A program made the position numbers and the translations under genes. A stretch of DNA of 64,000 nt. Source: JADJWR01 sp964509545 (GTDB lineage Bacteria; Pseudomonadota; Gammaproteobacteria; Burkholderiales; Burkholderiaceae_F). Below are positions 1 through 8,171 of this stretch, piece by piece. The number at the start of each line of letters is the position of its first letter. Within the stretch, counting starts at the first letter, position 1. Where the stretch lies: NCBI GenBank assembly GCA_964509545.1, contig CAZDXQ010000001.1, forward strand, positions 186,001 to 250,000, in the 5' to 3' direction. The notes under the pieces were generated by a model that was not told the DNA's origin, made no database searches, and saw only the letters and a list, made by a program, of their open reading frames with translations.

Positions 1-885
1 GATCGAACGCAGCGCCGCGGCCGCCTGTGCCGACAGGCGCTCGACGATCGGCGCCGCGGCGTAGGCCGGCACCGCCAGCACGACCGCAGGCGCGCGCAGT
101 TCGAAGCGCCCGGCGCCGCGCGCACACTCGAGCACGAAGCCACCGTCGCGTCGCAGCCCTTCGGCGCGCGCGCCGCACTCGATGCTCAGGCCGTGCGCCA
201 GCGCATCGGTCAGCGTCTGCATGCCGTTGCGGAAGGAAAAGCTCGCCGCCGCGTTCTTCGCCTTCTCCGCGCTTTGCTTCCGTTCGCGCGCACCCTTGAT
301 CTGGCCGCGGATCAGGCTGCCGTACTTCTGTTCCAGCGCGAACAGGCGCGGGAAGGCCGCCGGAACCGAGAGCTCCTCCGGGTCGCCGGCGTAGATGCCG
401 GCCACGAACGGTTCGATCGCGTAGTCGAGGAACTCGGCTCCCAGCCGGCGGCGCACGAACTGCGCCACCGTCTCCTCGGCATCCGCAGGTGCCGGCGCAA
501 TGAAGGGTTCACGCAGCAACGCCAGCTTGGCCCGGATCGAAAACAGCCGCGTGCCGAACAACGCCGGTGGCGAGGTCGGCAGCGCCGACATCGCACCGTC
601 GCGCAGGATGTAGCGCCTGGCGGCGGCCGCGCTGGCATCGAGCCTCTCGCCGGCAATACCGGCCGCGGCAAGCAGTTCGTTGACCAGCGGCGTCGTATCG
701 AGTCCGCTGTTCGGCCCGATTTCGTACAGCGCGCCGTCGCGGCGCACCGAGCCGATGACGCCGCCCGGACGCGGCGCCGGCTCGATCAGGCGCACGTCCA
801 CACCCTGCCGCGCCAGCCGGAAGGCAACGGTCAGACCCGACAGTCCTGCGCCGACGACGACGACGTCGGCATCGTTTGCATTCAT
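1..885 (-). CDS. hemG: Protoporphyrinogen oxidase, HemY type (3' part missing)
   Basis: Oxidises protoporphyrinogen IX to protoporphyrin IX in heme biosynthesis, using FAD. The first 295 codons are present; the C-terminus lies beyond the left edge. The N-terminus has a Rossmann dinucleotide motif GAGLSG at residues 12-17, an acidic residue E35 ending the second strand, then PRPGG (39-42) and GPNS (57-60). This spacing is characteristic of the amine-oxidase/HemY family, and a later KYGSLIRG-type segment fits PPO. The start is the ATG at 885; the other nearby ATG is out of frame. Heme supply fits the heavy cytochrome load of the window. Other FAD-dependent amine oxidases or phytoene desaturases share the fold, but the PRPGG/GPNS pairing favours PPO. 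Confidence 0.85.
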   Translation of the reverse strand, partial: MNANDADVVVVGAGLSGLTVAFRLARQGVDVRLIEPAPRPGGVIGSVRRDGALYEIGPNSGLDTTPLVNELLAAAGIAGERLDASAAAARRYILRDGAMSALPTSPPALFGTRLFSIRAKLALLREPFIAPAPADAEETVAQFVRRRLGAEFLDYAIEPFVAGIYAGDPEELSVPAAFPRLFALEQKYGSLIRGQIKGARERKQSAEKAKNAAASFSFRNGMQTLTDALAHGLSIECGARAEGLRRDGGFVLECARGAGRFELRAPAVVLAVPAYAAAPIVERLSAQAAAALRSI

Positions 886-1037
886 TCAGCCCCCGTCGAT
901 CAGCCGCGGCAGCATGTCAAGCCAGGGCAAGGTTCGCATATTCGCGAAGCCCGCGGCTGCGCCACTGCGGCCGGCACCCGGTTCGTGCGCGCCAGCCATC
1001 GGCCGGCCCCGGTCAGCTCGACCCGACCGCGAACGGC

Positions 1038-1907
1038 TCAGGATTGGGGCAGCGTGAACCGCGCACGCTGTTCGGCGCGCGCGATCGCGGCGGCCAGTTG
1101 CGTGTGCTCGGTCGATTCCGCCGGCAGCTGCGCCAGCAATTGCTTCCAGTAACGCGCCGCCGCGCGGAAGTCGCCCGCCTCGTAGGCGGCCGATCCGGCC
1201 ATCTCCAGCGCGCGCGGGTGCGACGCATCGAGCGCCAGCGCCCTGTCGATCATCTCGCGCGGTTTGCCGGCCAGCCGGCCGCCGGCCGCCATGCCGAGCG
1301 CGTCGGCGTACTCGCACCAGATCAGCGGATCGCGCGCGACCTTCGCCGAAGTTTCGAGGGCGCGCGCGTACGCGGCCGCGGCCGGCGTAAACCGGTCGCC
1401 CTGCATGCGGGTCCGCGCCAACATCACCCACGCCCGGGCATCGTCCGGCGAGGCCGCGACGTGCCCTTCGAGCTGCACCAGCATGCGATCACCTTCGTCG
1501 GCCGCACTGGAGGCGGCGCCACCCGCATCGCCCGCCGGCGTGGCCAGCAGTTGCGGATGGCCGAACTGCGCGTACAGCGCGACGGCCGCCAGCGGCAGCG
1601 AGATCGCCACGAGCAGCAGGGCGCGGCGTGGCCGGTGCGACCCGCTGGCCTGCAGCGGCGAGTCCATCGTCGCATCGTCGAGCAGGCGCCGCTGCAGCTC
1701 GTCTCGCATGCGGGCAAAGTCGGCCTCGTCGATCAGGCCGCGCGTGCGTTCAACGTCGAGTTCGGCAAGCTGCTGGCGAAGCACCGCGGCGCTGGTCCGC
1801 GCCTGCGAAGCGGCGGCCTCCTGCTGCCGCTGCCGCAGCGGCGCGACGAGCACGGCGGCGACAGCCGCCAGCGTCATCGCCGTAGCGAACACGACGAACA
1901 GCGTCAT
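1038..1907 (-). CDS. ccmI: CcmI-like cytochrome c biogenesis protein, additional copy
   Basis: A 289-residue protein with the CcmI/CycH layout: an N-terminal membrane segment (about 1-25), a cytoplasmic basic and coiled stretch typical of the family (about 35-75, with the LAELDVERTRGLIDE pattern), a second membrane segment (about 95-112), then TPR-like helices to the C-terminus (about 140-260). CcmI presents apocytochrome c to the CcmFH heme lyase in the periplasm. A second, longer ccmI lies in the main ccm operon at 11939-13228 and shares the domain order. This copy sits just downstream of the octaheme nitrite reductase gene on the same strand (43 bp gap), so it may be a dedicated chaperone for that protein, possibly for its unusual CXXCK heme site. 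That role is inference. Confidence 0.8.
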   Translation of the reverse strand: MTLFVVFATAMTLAAVAAVLVAPLRQRQQEAAASQARTSAAVLRQQLAELDVERTRGLIDEADFARMRDELQRRLLDDATMDSPLQASGSHRPRRALLLVAISLPLAAVALYAQFGHPQLLATPAGDAGGAASSAADEGDRMLVQLEGHVAASPDDARAWVMLARTRMQGDRFTPAAAAYARALETSAKVARDPLIWCEYADALGMAAGGRLAGKPREMIDRALALDASHPRALEMAGSAAYEAGDFRAAARYWKQLLAQLPAESTEHTQLAAAIARAEQRARFTLPQS

Positions 1908-1949
1908 CGTGTGCGCGTGCTTCCCGCGCCCATCGCCGCCACCGGCGCG

Positions 1950-3662
1950 CTACTTCTTCTCGGCCGGCGGTGCCGCAGGCGCAGCGACAACCGTGCCACC
2001 CCTGCGCTTCGCCGCCATCGCATCGTCGAGAATCTTGATCCCCTCCTGCGAGATCACCATCGACTTGTTCAGCGACGCGGTGGCCTGGTCGGGATTGTGG
2101 AAGTGCGCGCCGTTGGCTGCCGTCCACCACTCCCAGTTGATGTGCGCGTCGTAGTGCTTGGCGCGCGCCTGGTTCAGCACGGCATCGTCGACGCCGAGGT
2201 TCTTCGCTTCCTCGAACTTGTCGATGAACCGCGCCAGCCAGAACTCGGCCTTGCGCTTCTTGCCCTCGAAGCGGCCGCGCAGCGAGTCGATCGCATAGAC
2301 CGCCTGCTGTTTGGTCCAGTCGCCGTGGCAGGTCAGGCAGGTCTCCTGGATGTAGTGCTTCGGACTGGTCTGCCAGTGCGAGGTGTAGGTCCTGCCGGTC
2401 TTCTTGTCCTTCACCTTAGGCATGTGGCAGGACGAGCATTCCACACCCGCCTTCTGGTGCTTCGAGTTGTAATAGACCTCGACGTCCGGATGCTGGCCTT
2501 TCCACAACAGCGCGCCGGTGATGCCATGGCGGAAGTCGCCGAACTTCAGGTCCGTGTAGTGCTTGCCGATCTCGTCGACCGGCTTGAACGGGAAGTGGTT
2601 GGTGCGCGCATCGGCCATGCCGATCGGCTTGCCCGTGGTGGGATCCGTACCCGGGTTGCAGTTGTACTCGACGTGGCACTGGCCGCACTGCAGGTTCATG
2701 TCGTAACGCGACAGCGTCGCGATCTTGCGTGTGTAGCCGCGCACGCCGAGATCCTTGACGTCGATCTTCGCGGCGCGCTCGTCGCGATGCCAAAGCGTGT
2801 CCTTCTCCGGCCGGGTCAGCGCCTGGATCAGGCCGTCGCGCACGACGCGCGGCTTGGCCGAGTGCGGGTCGTGGCAGAAATAGCAGTTCAGCGAGTGGTT
2901 CACGTCCTTGACGAACTCGTTGACCTTCGACGTGCGGCTCCACTTCGCCCCCGGCGCCGGGTCGCCCATGTAGGCCCAGTCGAGGATGTGGTCCTGCGTC
3001 TTGCACGACATGCACACCGGGTTGGCGGCAGCCGCCGTGCCGGGCTTGAACGCCTTGTGGTCCGCGCCCGGGAACTGGTCTTCGAGCGTGTCCCAGACCT
3101 TGAAGTTGCCGCCGGGCCGCGTCAGGCCGCGCCAGCCTTCCTTGTTGACGAAGCGGCCGCCGAAGGCGCGGTCGACCACCACCTGGTCGTACAGCGCGAA
3201 GGCATGCGAGCGCGGCTCGTTGTGTTCGCGCGTGAAGCCGTGCGGCATCATCAGCTTGTCGAAGGCGGGGTTCGGCGACGGACCGCCGGCTTGCGATTTT
3301 TCCTTGCGCGCCGTCTTCTCCCAGTTCATCGTGTACATCGAATCGAACTGCAGCCTGTGGCAGGCGCCGCAGGCCGCAGGGTCGGTCACGGTCGCCGGCC
3401 GCGCCTTGGCATCGGCGAGGTGCTTGTCGACGCCCTGGTGGCAACTGGTGCAGGCCACGCCCCTGTGCTTGCCTTGATCGTGGAAGGACTTGATCGGCTC
3501 GTGGCAGGCCAGGCAGGCCGACGCGTCGAACTTCGCCGCCGCCGGCGCCTTCTTCGCCGGTTGCTGCTGCGCCTTCGCCGGCGCCGCTGCCATGCTCAGC
3601 AAGACGACCGCCGCCAACGCGGTGGCCGAGTGCAGGATCAGATCGGAAAGATTCAACCTCAT
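1950..3662 (-). CDS. Octaheme c-type nitrite reductase (ammonia-forming, ONR/TvNiR type)
   Basis: A periplasmic enzyme reducing nitrite to ammonium with six electrons. The 570-residue product has a signal peptide (about 1-31) and eight heme sites: CXXCH at 50, 71 and 98, CMSCK at 217, then CXXCH at 260, 326, 409 and 442. A lysine-ligated fourth heme after three extra N-terminal hemes is the signature of octaheme nitrite reductases; pentaheme NrfA has it as heme 1, and hydroxylamine oxidoreductases lack it. Y333 and C335 form the Tyr-X-Cys pair that in the Thioalkalivibrio enzyme makes a Tyr-Cys crosslink, and H402 matches the conserved active-site His. The ATG at 3662 is preferred because GGAG lies about six bases upstream; an ATG at 3674 overlaps that ribosome site. 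A CRP/FNR-type dyad and a leader hairpin lie upstream. A CcmI-like gene follows. Confidence 0.9.
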   Translation of the reverse strand: MRLNLSDLILHSATALAAVVLLSMAAAPAKAQQQPAKKAPAAAKFDASACLACHEPIKSFHDQGKHRGVACTSCHQGVDKHLADAKARPATVTDPAACGACHRLQFDSMYTMNWEKTARKEKSQAGGPSPNPAFDKLMMPHGFTREHNEPRSHAFALYDQVVVDRAFGGRFVNKEGWRGLTRPGGNFKVWDTLEDQFPGADHKAFKPGTAAAANPVCMSCKTQDHILDWAYMGDPAPGAKWSRTSKVNEFVKDVNHSLNCYFCHDPHSAKPRVVRDGLIQALTRPEKDTLWHRDERAAKIDVKDLGVRGYTRKIATLSRYDMNLQCGQCHVEYNCNPGTDPTTGKPIGMADARTNHFPFKPVDEIGKHYTDLKFGDFRHGITGALLWKGQHPDVEVYYNSKHQKAGVECSSCHMPKVKDKKTGRTYTSHWQTSPKHYIQETCLTCHGDWTKQQAVYAIDSLRGRFEGKKRKAEFWLARFIDKFEEAKNLGVDDAVLNQARAKHYDAHINWEWWTAANGAHFHNPDQATASLNKSMVISQEGIKILDDAMAAKRRGGTVVAAPAAPPAEKK

Positions 3663-3703
3663 CGGACTCTCCATGGTTGGCTTTCTTCTTGCTCGGTCGC
3701 TAG

Positions 3704-3729
3704 CGCTGCCGCAACGCGCTGCGGCAGCG
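3704..3729 (-). promoter_or_regulatory. Leader hairpin upstream of the octaheme nitrite reductase gene
   Basis: A perfect 10-bp inverted repeat, CGCTGCCGCA and TGCGGCAGCG, is separated by six bases and lies about 42 bases upstream of the ATG at 3662. It would fold in the 5' untranslated RNA. There is no T-run after it on either strand, so it does not look like a terminator. Roles in mRNA stability, translation control or protein binding are all possible and none is shown. Confidence 0.4.
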
Positions 3730-3769
3730 TTCATCGGATAAGAGTTTCCCGAGAGCCGCCGGTGCGCTC

Positions 3770-3783
3770 TTGACTTGAATCAA
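3770..3783 (-). promoter_or_regulatory. FNR/ANR-like operator
   Basis: TTGACTTGAATCAA matches the CRP/FNR-superfamily consensus TTGAT-N4-ATCAA at nine of ten positions. Its centre is about 115 bases upstream of the octaheme nitrite reductase ATG. The other neighbouring gene (3900-5192) ends toward this site, so the nitrite reductase is the only plausible target. Anaerobic activation of a nitrite reductase fits known FNR biology. The match is a visual one, with no expression evidence. Confidence 0.55.
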
Positions 3784-3899
3784 TCGGTTTTCCGCTTACC
3801 CCTTGCTGGGTAGGCGCCCTGTTACGCGACCGGTAACAAGAGTGAATCCTCCAGCGGGCGCGCGACGGGTCGCGAGCACCCCCGGCCATCGGCACCGCA

Positions 3900-5192
3900 T
3901 CAGGCGGTGCCGTGCTTCGTTTCGAATTCGATGCCGATCGCTTTGAGCAGATCGAAGGGCAGTACACCGCCTGCACAGACGATGACGGCGTCGTTGCGCA
4001 AGCGCAGTGATGCGCCGTTGTGTTCCAGCTCGACCGCATCGGCCTCGATGGCAAGCACGCTGGAGTTCAGGAGCACGCGCAGTCCGCCGTCTCGACTGCG
4101 GCTGTCGAGCGCCTGACGGTTCTTCGGCTTGATGCGATTGAATGCTTGGCCGCGGTACGACAGCGTCACATGAGGCGAGTACCCGGCGCAGGCGACCGCC
4201 GCCTCGACGGCCGCATCGCCGCCGCCGACCACCAGTACATGGCAGCCCCGATACTGCTCCGGGTCGACCAGCCGGTAGACGACCTTGCTCAGTTCCTCGC
4301 CCGGCACATCGAGCCTGCGCGGCGTGCCGCGGCGGCCGATCGCCAGCAGCACGGCCTCGCAGCGATAGCGGCGCTTCGTCGTCCTGACGACGAACGCCTC
4401 GCCGTCTCGTTCGACCCCTTCCATGCGCTCGCCCAGGCGCACGCGCAGGCGCGAGCGCTCGATCACGCCGTTCCAGAACTCGAGCAGTCTTTCCTTGCTC
4501 ACCTCGGTGAACTTCATCGTGCCGACCAGAGGCAGGTCGACCGGCGAGGTCATGGCGATCTTGTTGCGCGGGTAGTGGTAGACGGAGCCGCCGAGGCTCG
4601 CCTCCTGCTCAAGCAACACGTAGCGCAGCTTCGCCTCGATCGCTGCAAGCCCGGCCGCAATTCCCGCCGGGCCGGCACCGACGATCGCCACGTCGTAGTC
4701 GTGTCCGCCGCGCCGGCGGCGCGCAATGCTGGTGATCGCCTGCCTTCCCTGCTCGGCAGCCTTGCGGATCAGGCCCATGCCGCCCAGTTCGCCGGCGATG
4801 AAGATGCCCGGCACGTTGGTTTCGAAATCAGGGTCGACGTTCGGTATGTCGATGCCGCGCTTTTCGCTGCCGAACACCAGCGTGATCGCGTGCACCGGGC
4901 AGGCGGCGTGGCAGGCGCCGTGGCCGATGCAAAGTGCCGGGTTGGTGAGCACCGCCCGGTTGTCGATGATGCCGAGCGCTCCCTCGGGACAGGCACGCAC
5001 GCAGGTGGTCGAGCCCACGCACAGCGCCGGATCGATCACCGGATGCAGCGACGGCGGCTCGCTCAGCCCTTCGGCGCGCGCGCGTTCGAATGCGGCCGCA
5101 TGCCGGGCTTCGGCCTGGCGCCTGAGCCACAGGTACAGCGCCATCGCGAACGCGATGACGGCGAGGTAAAGGCCAATCAGGCTGACGCTCAT
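3900..5192 (-). CDS. Membrane-anchored ferredoxin / NAD(P)-binding flavin oxidoreductase
   Basis: A 430-residue protein combining an N-terminal membrane anchor (about 4-22), a two-cluster ferredoxin-like domain (55-105) and a thioredoxin-reductase-like FAD/NAD(P) domain with GAGPAG at 172-177 and a second nucleotide motif near the middle of the domain (VVGGGDAA). Both cluster motifs lack the second canonical cysteine: residues C58, C64, C68 have Ser at 61, and C88, C94, C98 have His at 91. Such a protein could pass electrons between NAD(P)H, iron-sulfur centres and the membrane. It is divergent from the membrane protein and multiheme genes at 5507-11876, so it may be the inner-membrane entry point of that system; this is inference. 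The ATG at 5192 begins directly with the anchor; an upstream ATG at 5270 has only a weak ribosome site. Confidence 0.7.
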   Translation of the reverse strand: MSVSLIGLYLAVIAFAMALYLWLRRQAEARHAAAFERARAEGLSEPPSLHPVIDPALCVGSTTCVRACPEGALGIIDNRAVLTNPALCIGHGACHAACPVHAITLVFGSEKRGIDIPNVDPDFETNVPGIFIAGELGGMGLIRKAAEQGRQAITSIARRRRGGHDYDVAIVGAGPAGIAAGLAAIEAKLRYVLLEQEASLGGSVYHYPRNKIAMTSPVDLPLVGTMKFTEVSKERLLEFWNGVIERSRLRVRLGERMEGVERDGEAFVVRTTKRRYRCEAVLLAIGRRGTPRRLDVPGEELSKVVYRLVDPEQYRGCHVLVVGGGDAAVEAAVACAGYSPHVTLSYRGQAFNRIKPKNRQALDSRSRDGGLRVLLNSSVLAIEADAVELEHNGASLRLRNDAVIVCAGGVLPFDLLKAIGIEFETKHGTA

Positions 5193-5506
5193 CGATCGTG
5201 CTTCGTAACGGCGTCTGTCATCGGCGTAATCGGCGGCTTCGTCTATCGCCGTCGACACATGCGGAAGCATTACCCATGCCCTTTGCGCGAGAGCCTTTTG
5301 CGCGATCGCCGGTTAACCCATCCAGTGGAAGTGGCGATTCGGGGCCGATCCATAGACTCGACAGCGTCGATTCGCCTGCGCCTGCCGAAGACGGTTGCAG
5401 GCGCGAGCCACGACGCGGCCGCAAGGCCGCCCGACGAGCACGGACGACAACGATGGCGGGTCAGGTGTCGAGCGCAACGACCGCAGGCTCTCGCGACAGG
5501 GCGCGT
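5193..5506. other. Divergent intergenic region
   Basis: About 314 bases between the divergent oxidoreductase (start 5192) and the membrane protein (start taken as 5507). Promoters for both directions should lie here. No clear -35/-10 pair, FNR-type dyad or terminator was recognised. If an earlier start is used for the plus-strand gene (ATG at 5276 or 5453), part of this stretch would code for an Arg- and Pro-rich extension. Confidence 0.4.
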
Positions 5507-6385
5507 ATGCGCCGTCCCGCGCGCCCGGTGCGCGCGGGCGCTTCGCGCGAGGGAAGCTTGATTCTGGCCGGGCTGGCCGTCGCGTCGCCGCTCGCATGGG
5601 CCTTGGCCCGCTCCGGCCTGTACACGCCCGGCTCCGACCTCGGCTACTGGCTCGGCGTCGCCGGCGCTTGCGTGATGCTGCTGTTGTTCGCCTATCCGCT
5701 GCGCAAGCGCTGGCGCGTCCTTGGCCGCGTGGGCAGCACGCGCGCCTGGTTCGTGCTGCACATGGTCTGCGGCCTGGCCGGCCCGCTGCTGATCGTGCTT
5801 CACTCGACGCTGCACCTGCGCTCGCTGAACGCGCTGGTCGCGTTCTGCGCGATGTCCGTGGTCGCGATCAGCGGGCTGGCCGGCAGGTATCTGTACGCCG
5901 GACTGCACCGCGGCTCGGCGGGGCACCGCATGACCCGCCACGAAGCCGAGTCGCTGGCGCAAGAGAACCTGATGACCGCCAGGCACTGGCTGGCTCTGAT
6001 ACCGGAGGTCCTCGAAGAACTGCAGCGCTACGGCTCACATGTGGACCACGTCGCCCGACAGGGGCTGCGCAATCCGCTTGCGCTGTTCCTGCTCGGCTTT
6101 CGCGCCCGCCGCATGACGGGGCGTTGCGTTCGCTTTGCCCGGCGCTGGCCTGCGGCGTCGGCGGCGCCCGACGAGGCGACGCGGCGCGAACGGGAGCAGC
6201 AGGGCGCACGGCTGGCGGCCCGGGCGCGGCGGCTGGCCGGCGACTACGCCCGCGCGGCCCGGCGCGCGGCGCAGTACGAGACCTTCGCCCGCCTCTTCGG
6301 CTACTGGCACGTGGTGCATGTACCTCTGGTGATCGTGCTGGTGCTAACGGCGATCGCGCACGTCATCGCCGTGCATATGTACTGA
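5507..6385 (+). CDS. Polytopic membrane protein, possible heme b electron carrier
   Basis: Not confidently assigned to a named family. From the ATG at 5507 it is 292 residues with hydrophobic segments near 17-36, 46-66, 80-100, 107-128 and 264-288. Histidines lie within or beside the membrane spans (in FVLHMVCG, IVLHSTLHLRS and the C-terminal YWHVVHV...AHVIAVHMY), which would suit b-type heme ligation as in ferric-reductase or cytochrome b561-like proteins. Between helices four and five is a long, Arg-rich cytoplasmic part. It begins a plus-strand run with the 24-heme and 16-heme cytochromes, so a quinol or ferredoxin to periplasm electron-transfer role is plausible. The start is uncertain: in-frame ATGs at 5276 and 5453 would add an Arg-rich N-terminus with no good ribosome site. 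Confidence 0.6.
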   Translation: MRRPARPVRAGASREGSLILAGLAVASPLAWALARSGLYTPGSDLGYWLGVAGACVMLLLFAYPLRKRWRVLGRVGSTRAWFVLHMVCGLAGPLLIVLHSTLHLRSLNALVAFCAMSVVAISGLAGRYLYAGLHRGSAGHRMTRHEAESLAQENLMTARHWLALIPEVLEELQRYGSHVDHVARQGLRNPLALFLLGFRARRMTGRCVRFARRWPAASAAPDEATRREREQQGARLAARARRLAGDYARAARRAAQYETFARLFGYWHVVHVPLVIVLVLTAIAHVIAVHMY

Positions 6386-6401
6386 TTCCGGGACGCGGAG
6401 C

Positions 6402-8171
6402 TTGCTCGGTGCACGTCGACTTCTGCGCGCCGCTGCGCGCCTCGCGCTGGGGCTTGTTCCCGCATTCGTCGCCGCGCAGTCGCTCGAACAGGCACTCATG
6501 CCAGGTGAACTCATCCGCGGGCACGCCAAGTACGAAGCCGACTGCCGCAACTGCCACATTCCCTTCGACCGCGCCCGGCAGGATCAGCTGTGCGCCGACT
6601 GCCACAAGGACGTCGGTGCCGACATCCGCAGCGGTAATGGTCTTCATGGCCGGCAGGCGCGGCAGCCCTGCCGCAACTGCCACACCGACCACAAGGGTCG
6701 CACGGCCGTGATCGTGCAACTGGATCGTGAACGCTTCAGGCATGGCGAGACCGACTTCGCCCTGGCGGGCGCCCATGCCAGCCAGAAGTGCGAAAGCTGT
6801 CATCAACCCAAGGCCCGATATCGCGACGCCCCCGGCCAGTGCAACGATTGCCACCGCAAGGATGACCGGCACAAAGGCCGGCTCGGCGAGCGCTGCCGCG
6901 ACTGCCATGGCGAGCGCACCTGGAAAGAAGCGCGATTCGATCACGGCACGACGCGCTTTGGACTGCGCGAGGCGCATCTGAAGGTCGAGTGCCGGTCCTG
7001 CCACCCCAACGAGGTCTACCGGCCGCAGCCGCTGAACTGCAACGGCTGCCACGCAAAGGACGACAAGCACCGCGGTTCGCTCGGCAGCGAGTGCGGCAGC
7101 TGCCACACCGAGCGCCGCTGGACGGACAGCCGGTTCGATCATGCGAAGACCGGCTTCGTGCTGGCCGGCAGGCACGGCGAGGTGCAGTGCAAGTCCTGCC
7201 ACAAGGCCCAACCGGCCGATTACCGGGGCGCGCCGAAGCAATGCGTCGGCTGCCACAGGGCCGACGACAGGCACCGGGGCAATCTCGGCTCGGAATGTGC
7301 GGACTGCCACGGCGCGCGCCGCTGGACCGAAGTCCGCTTCGACCACGGCCGCACCGGCTTTGCGCTGCTCGGCCGGCACCGCGACGCCCGCTGCGCCACG
7401 TGCCACAAGACGCCGACGCAGTACCGCGGCATCGAGCGGACCTGCCACGGCTGCCACGGTGCTGACGACAAGCACAAAGGCCGCTTCGGCGATCGCTGCC
7501 AGACCTGCCACGGCGCGGATTCATGGAAGACCTCGGTGTTCGAGCACGATCGCGACACCCGCTACCCGCTGCGCGGCGCCCATCGCCGGAGCCGTTGCGA
7601 AAGCTGCCACACGGGCGAGCTCTTCCGGGGCAAGGCGGCGACGACGTGCATCGGCTGCCACCGCGGCGACGACCGCCACCGCGGACAGCTCGGCGGGCGC
7701 TGCGAAAGCTGCCACGATGAAACCGACTGGAAACGATCCAGCTTCGACCACAACCGCTCGCCCTTTGTCCTGGCCGGCGCCCATCAGCGCGCCACCTGCA
7801 AGAGCTGCCACCACGATGCCACCTACAAGGGCGCGCGCACCGATTGCGCCGGCTGCCACGGCAGGCAGGACGCACACAAGGGCACGCTCGGCGGCAAGTG
7901 CGAAAGCTGTCACAACACTCGCGACTGGAAGGCGTGGGACTTCGACCATGGTCGCCGGACCCGCTATGCGCTCGAAGGCATGCACCGGCCGCTGCCTTGC
8001 CGGTCGTGCCACGTCTACACCAGCGCAGACCTGCGCCTGCCGACCGACTGCGCCGCCTGCCACGTGCGCGACGACGTGCACGGCGGCGCGTTCGGCCGGC
8101 GCTGCGAGCGCTGCCATGGCACCGAGTCGTTCCGCTCGGTCCGCGCCCCCGGCGCGAGGACTCCGCGATGA
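6402..8171 (+). CDS. 24-heme c-type cytochrome with tandem three-heme units
   Basis: An exported protein of about 589 residues with 24 CXXCH motifs, about one heme per 25 residues. After a signal peptide (about 1-26) and a three-heme N-terminal part come seven units of about 67 residues. Each holds three hemes with the pattern CXXCH-x(11-14)-CXXCH-x-DD-x-H-x-G-x-L-G-x2-CXXCH-x4-W-x5-FDH, followed by a conserved G-x-H. The extra histidines could supply distal ligands for bis-His hemes. The protein is Arg/Lys/His rich. It is probably a periplasmic electron wire feeding the outer-membrane protein at 9507-11876. No ATG lies before the signal peptide in this frame, so the TTG at 6402 is taken as start, with GGA-rich sequence upstream. 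Its TGA overlaps the ATG of the next gene. Confidence 0.8.
   Translation: MLGARRLLRAAARLALGLVPAFVAAQSLEQALMPGELIRGHAKYEADCRNCHIPFDRARQDQLCADCHKDVGADIRSGNGLHGRQARQPCRNCHTDHKGRTAVIVQLDRERFRHGETDFALAGAHASQKCESCHQPKARYRDAPGQCNDCHRKDDRHKGRLGERCRDCHGERTWKEARFDHGTTRFGLREAHLKVECRSCHPNEVYRPQPLNCNGCHAKDDKHRGSLGSECGSCHTERRWTDSRFDHAKTGFVLAGRHGEVQCKSCHKAQPADYRGAPKQCVGCHRADDRHRGNLGSECADCHGARRWTEVRFDHGRTGFALLGRHRDARCATCHKTPTQYRGIERTCHGCHGADDKHKGRFGDRCQTCHGADSWKTSVFEHDRDTRYPLRGAHRRSRCESCHTGELFRGKAATTCIGCHRGDDRHRGQLGGRCESCHDETDWKRSSFDHNRSPFVLAGAHQRATCKSCHHDATYKGARTDCAGCHGRQDAHKGTLGGKCESCHNTRDWKAWDFDHGRRTRYALEGMHRPLPCRSCHVYTSADLRLPTDCAACHVRDDVHGGAFGRRCERCHGTESFRSVRAPGARTPR

Noticed and set aside
1950..3662. 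NrfA or hydroxylamine oxidoreductase as identity of the octaheme protein
   Set aside because: NrfA has five hemes with CXXCK first; HAO has no CXXCK. Eight hemes with CXXCK fourth and Tyr-X-Cys fit ONR.
876..3773. A 965-codon plus-strand frame opposite ccmI-like and octaheme nitrite reductase genes
   Set aside because: Antisense of a coding region with eight heme motifs; the composition is Arg-rich and no domain is visible.
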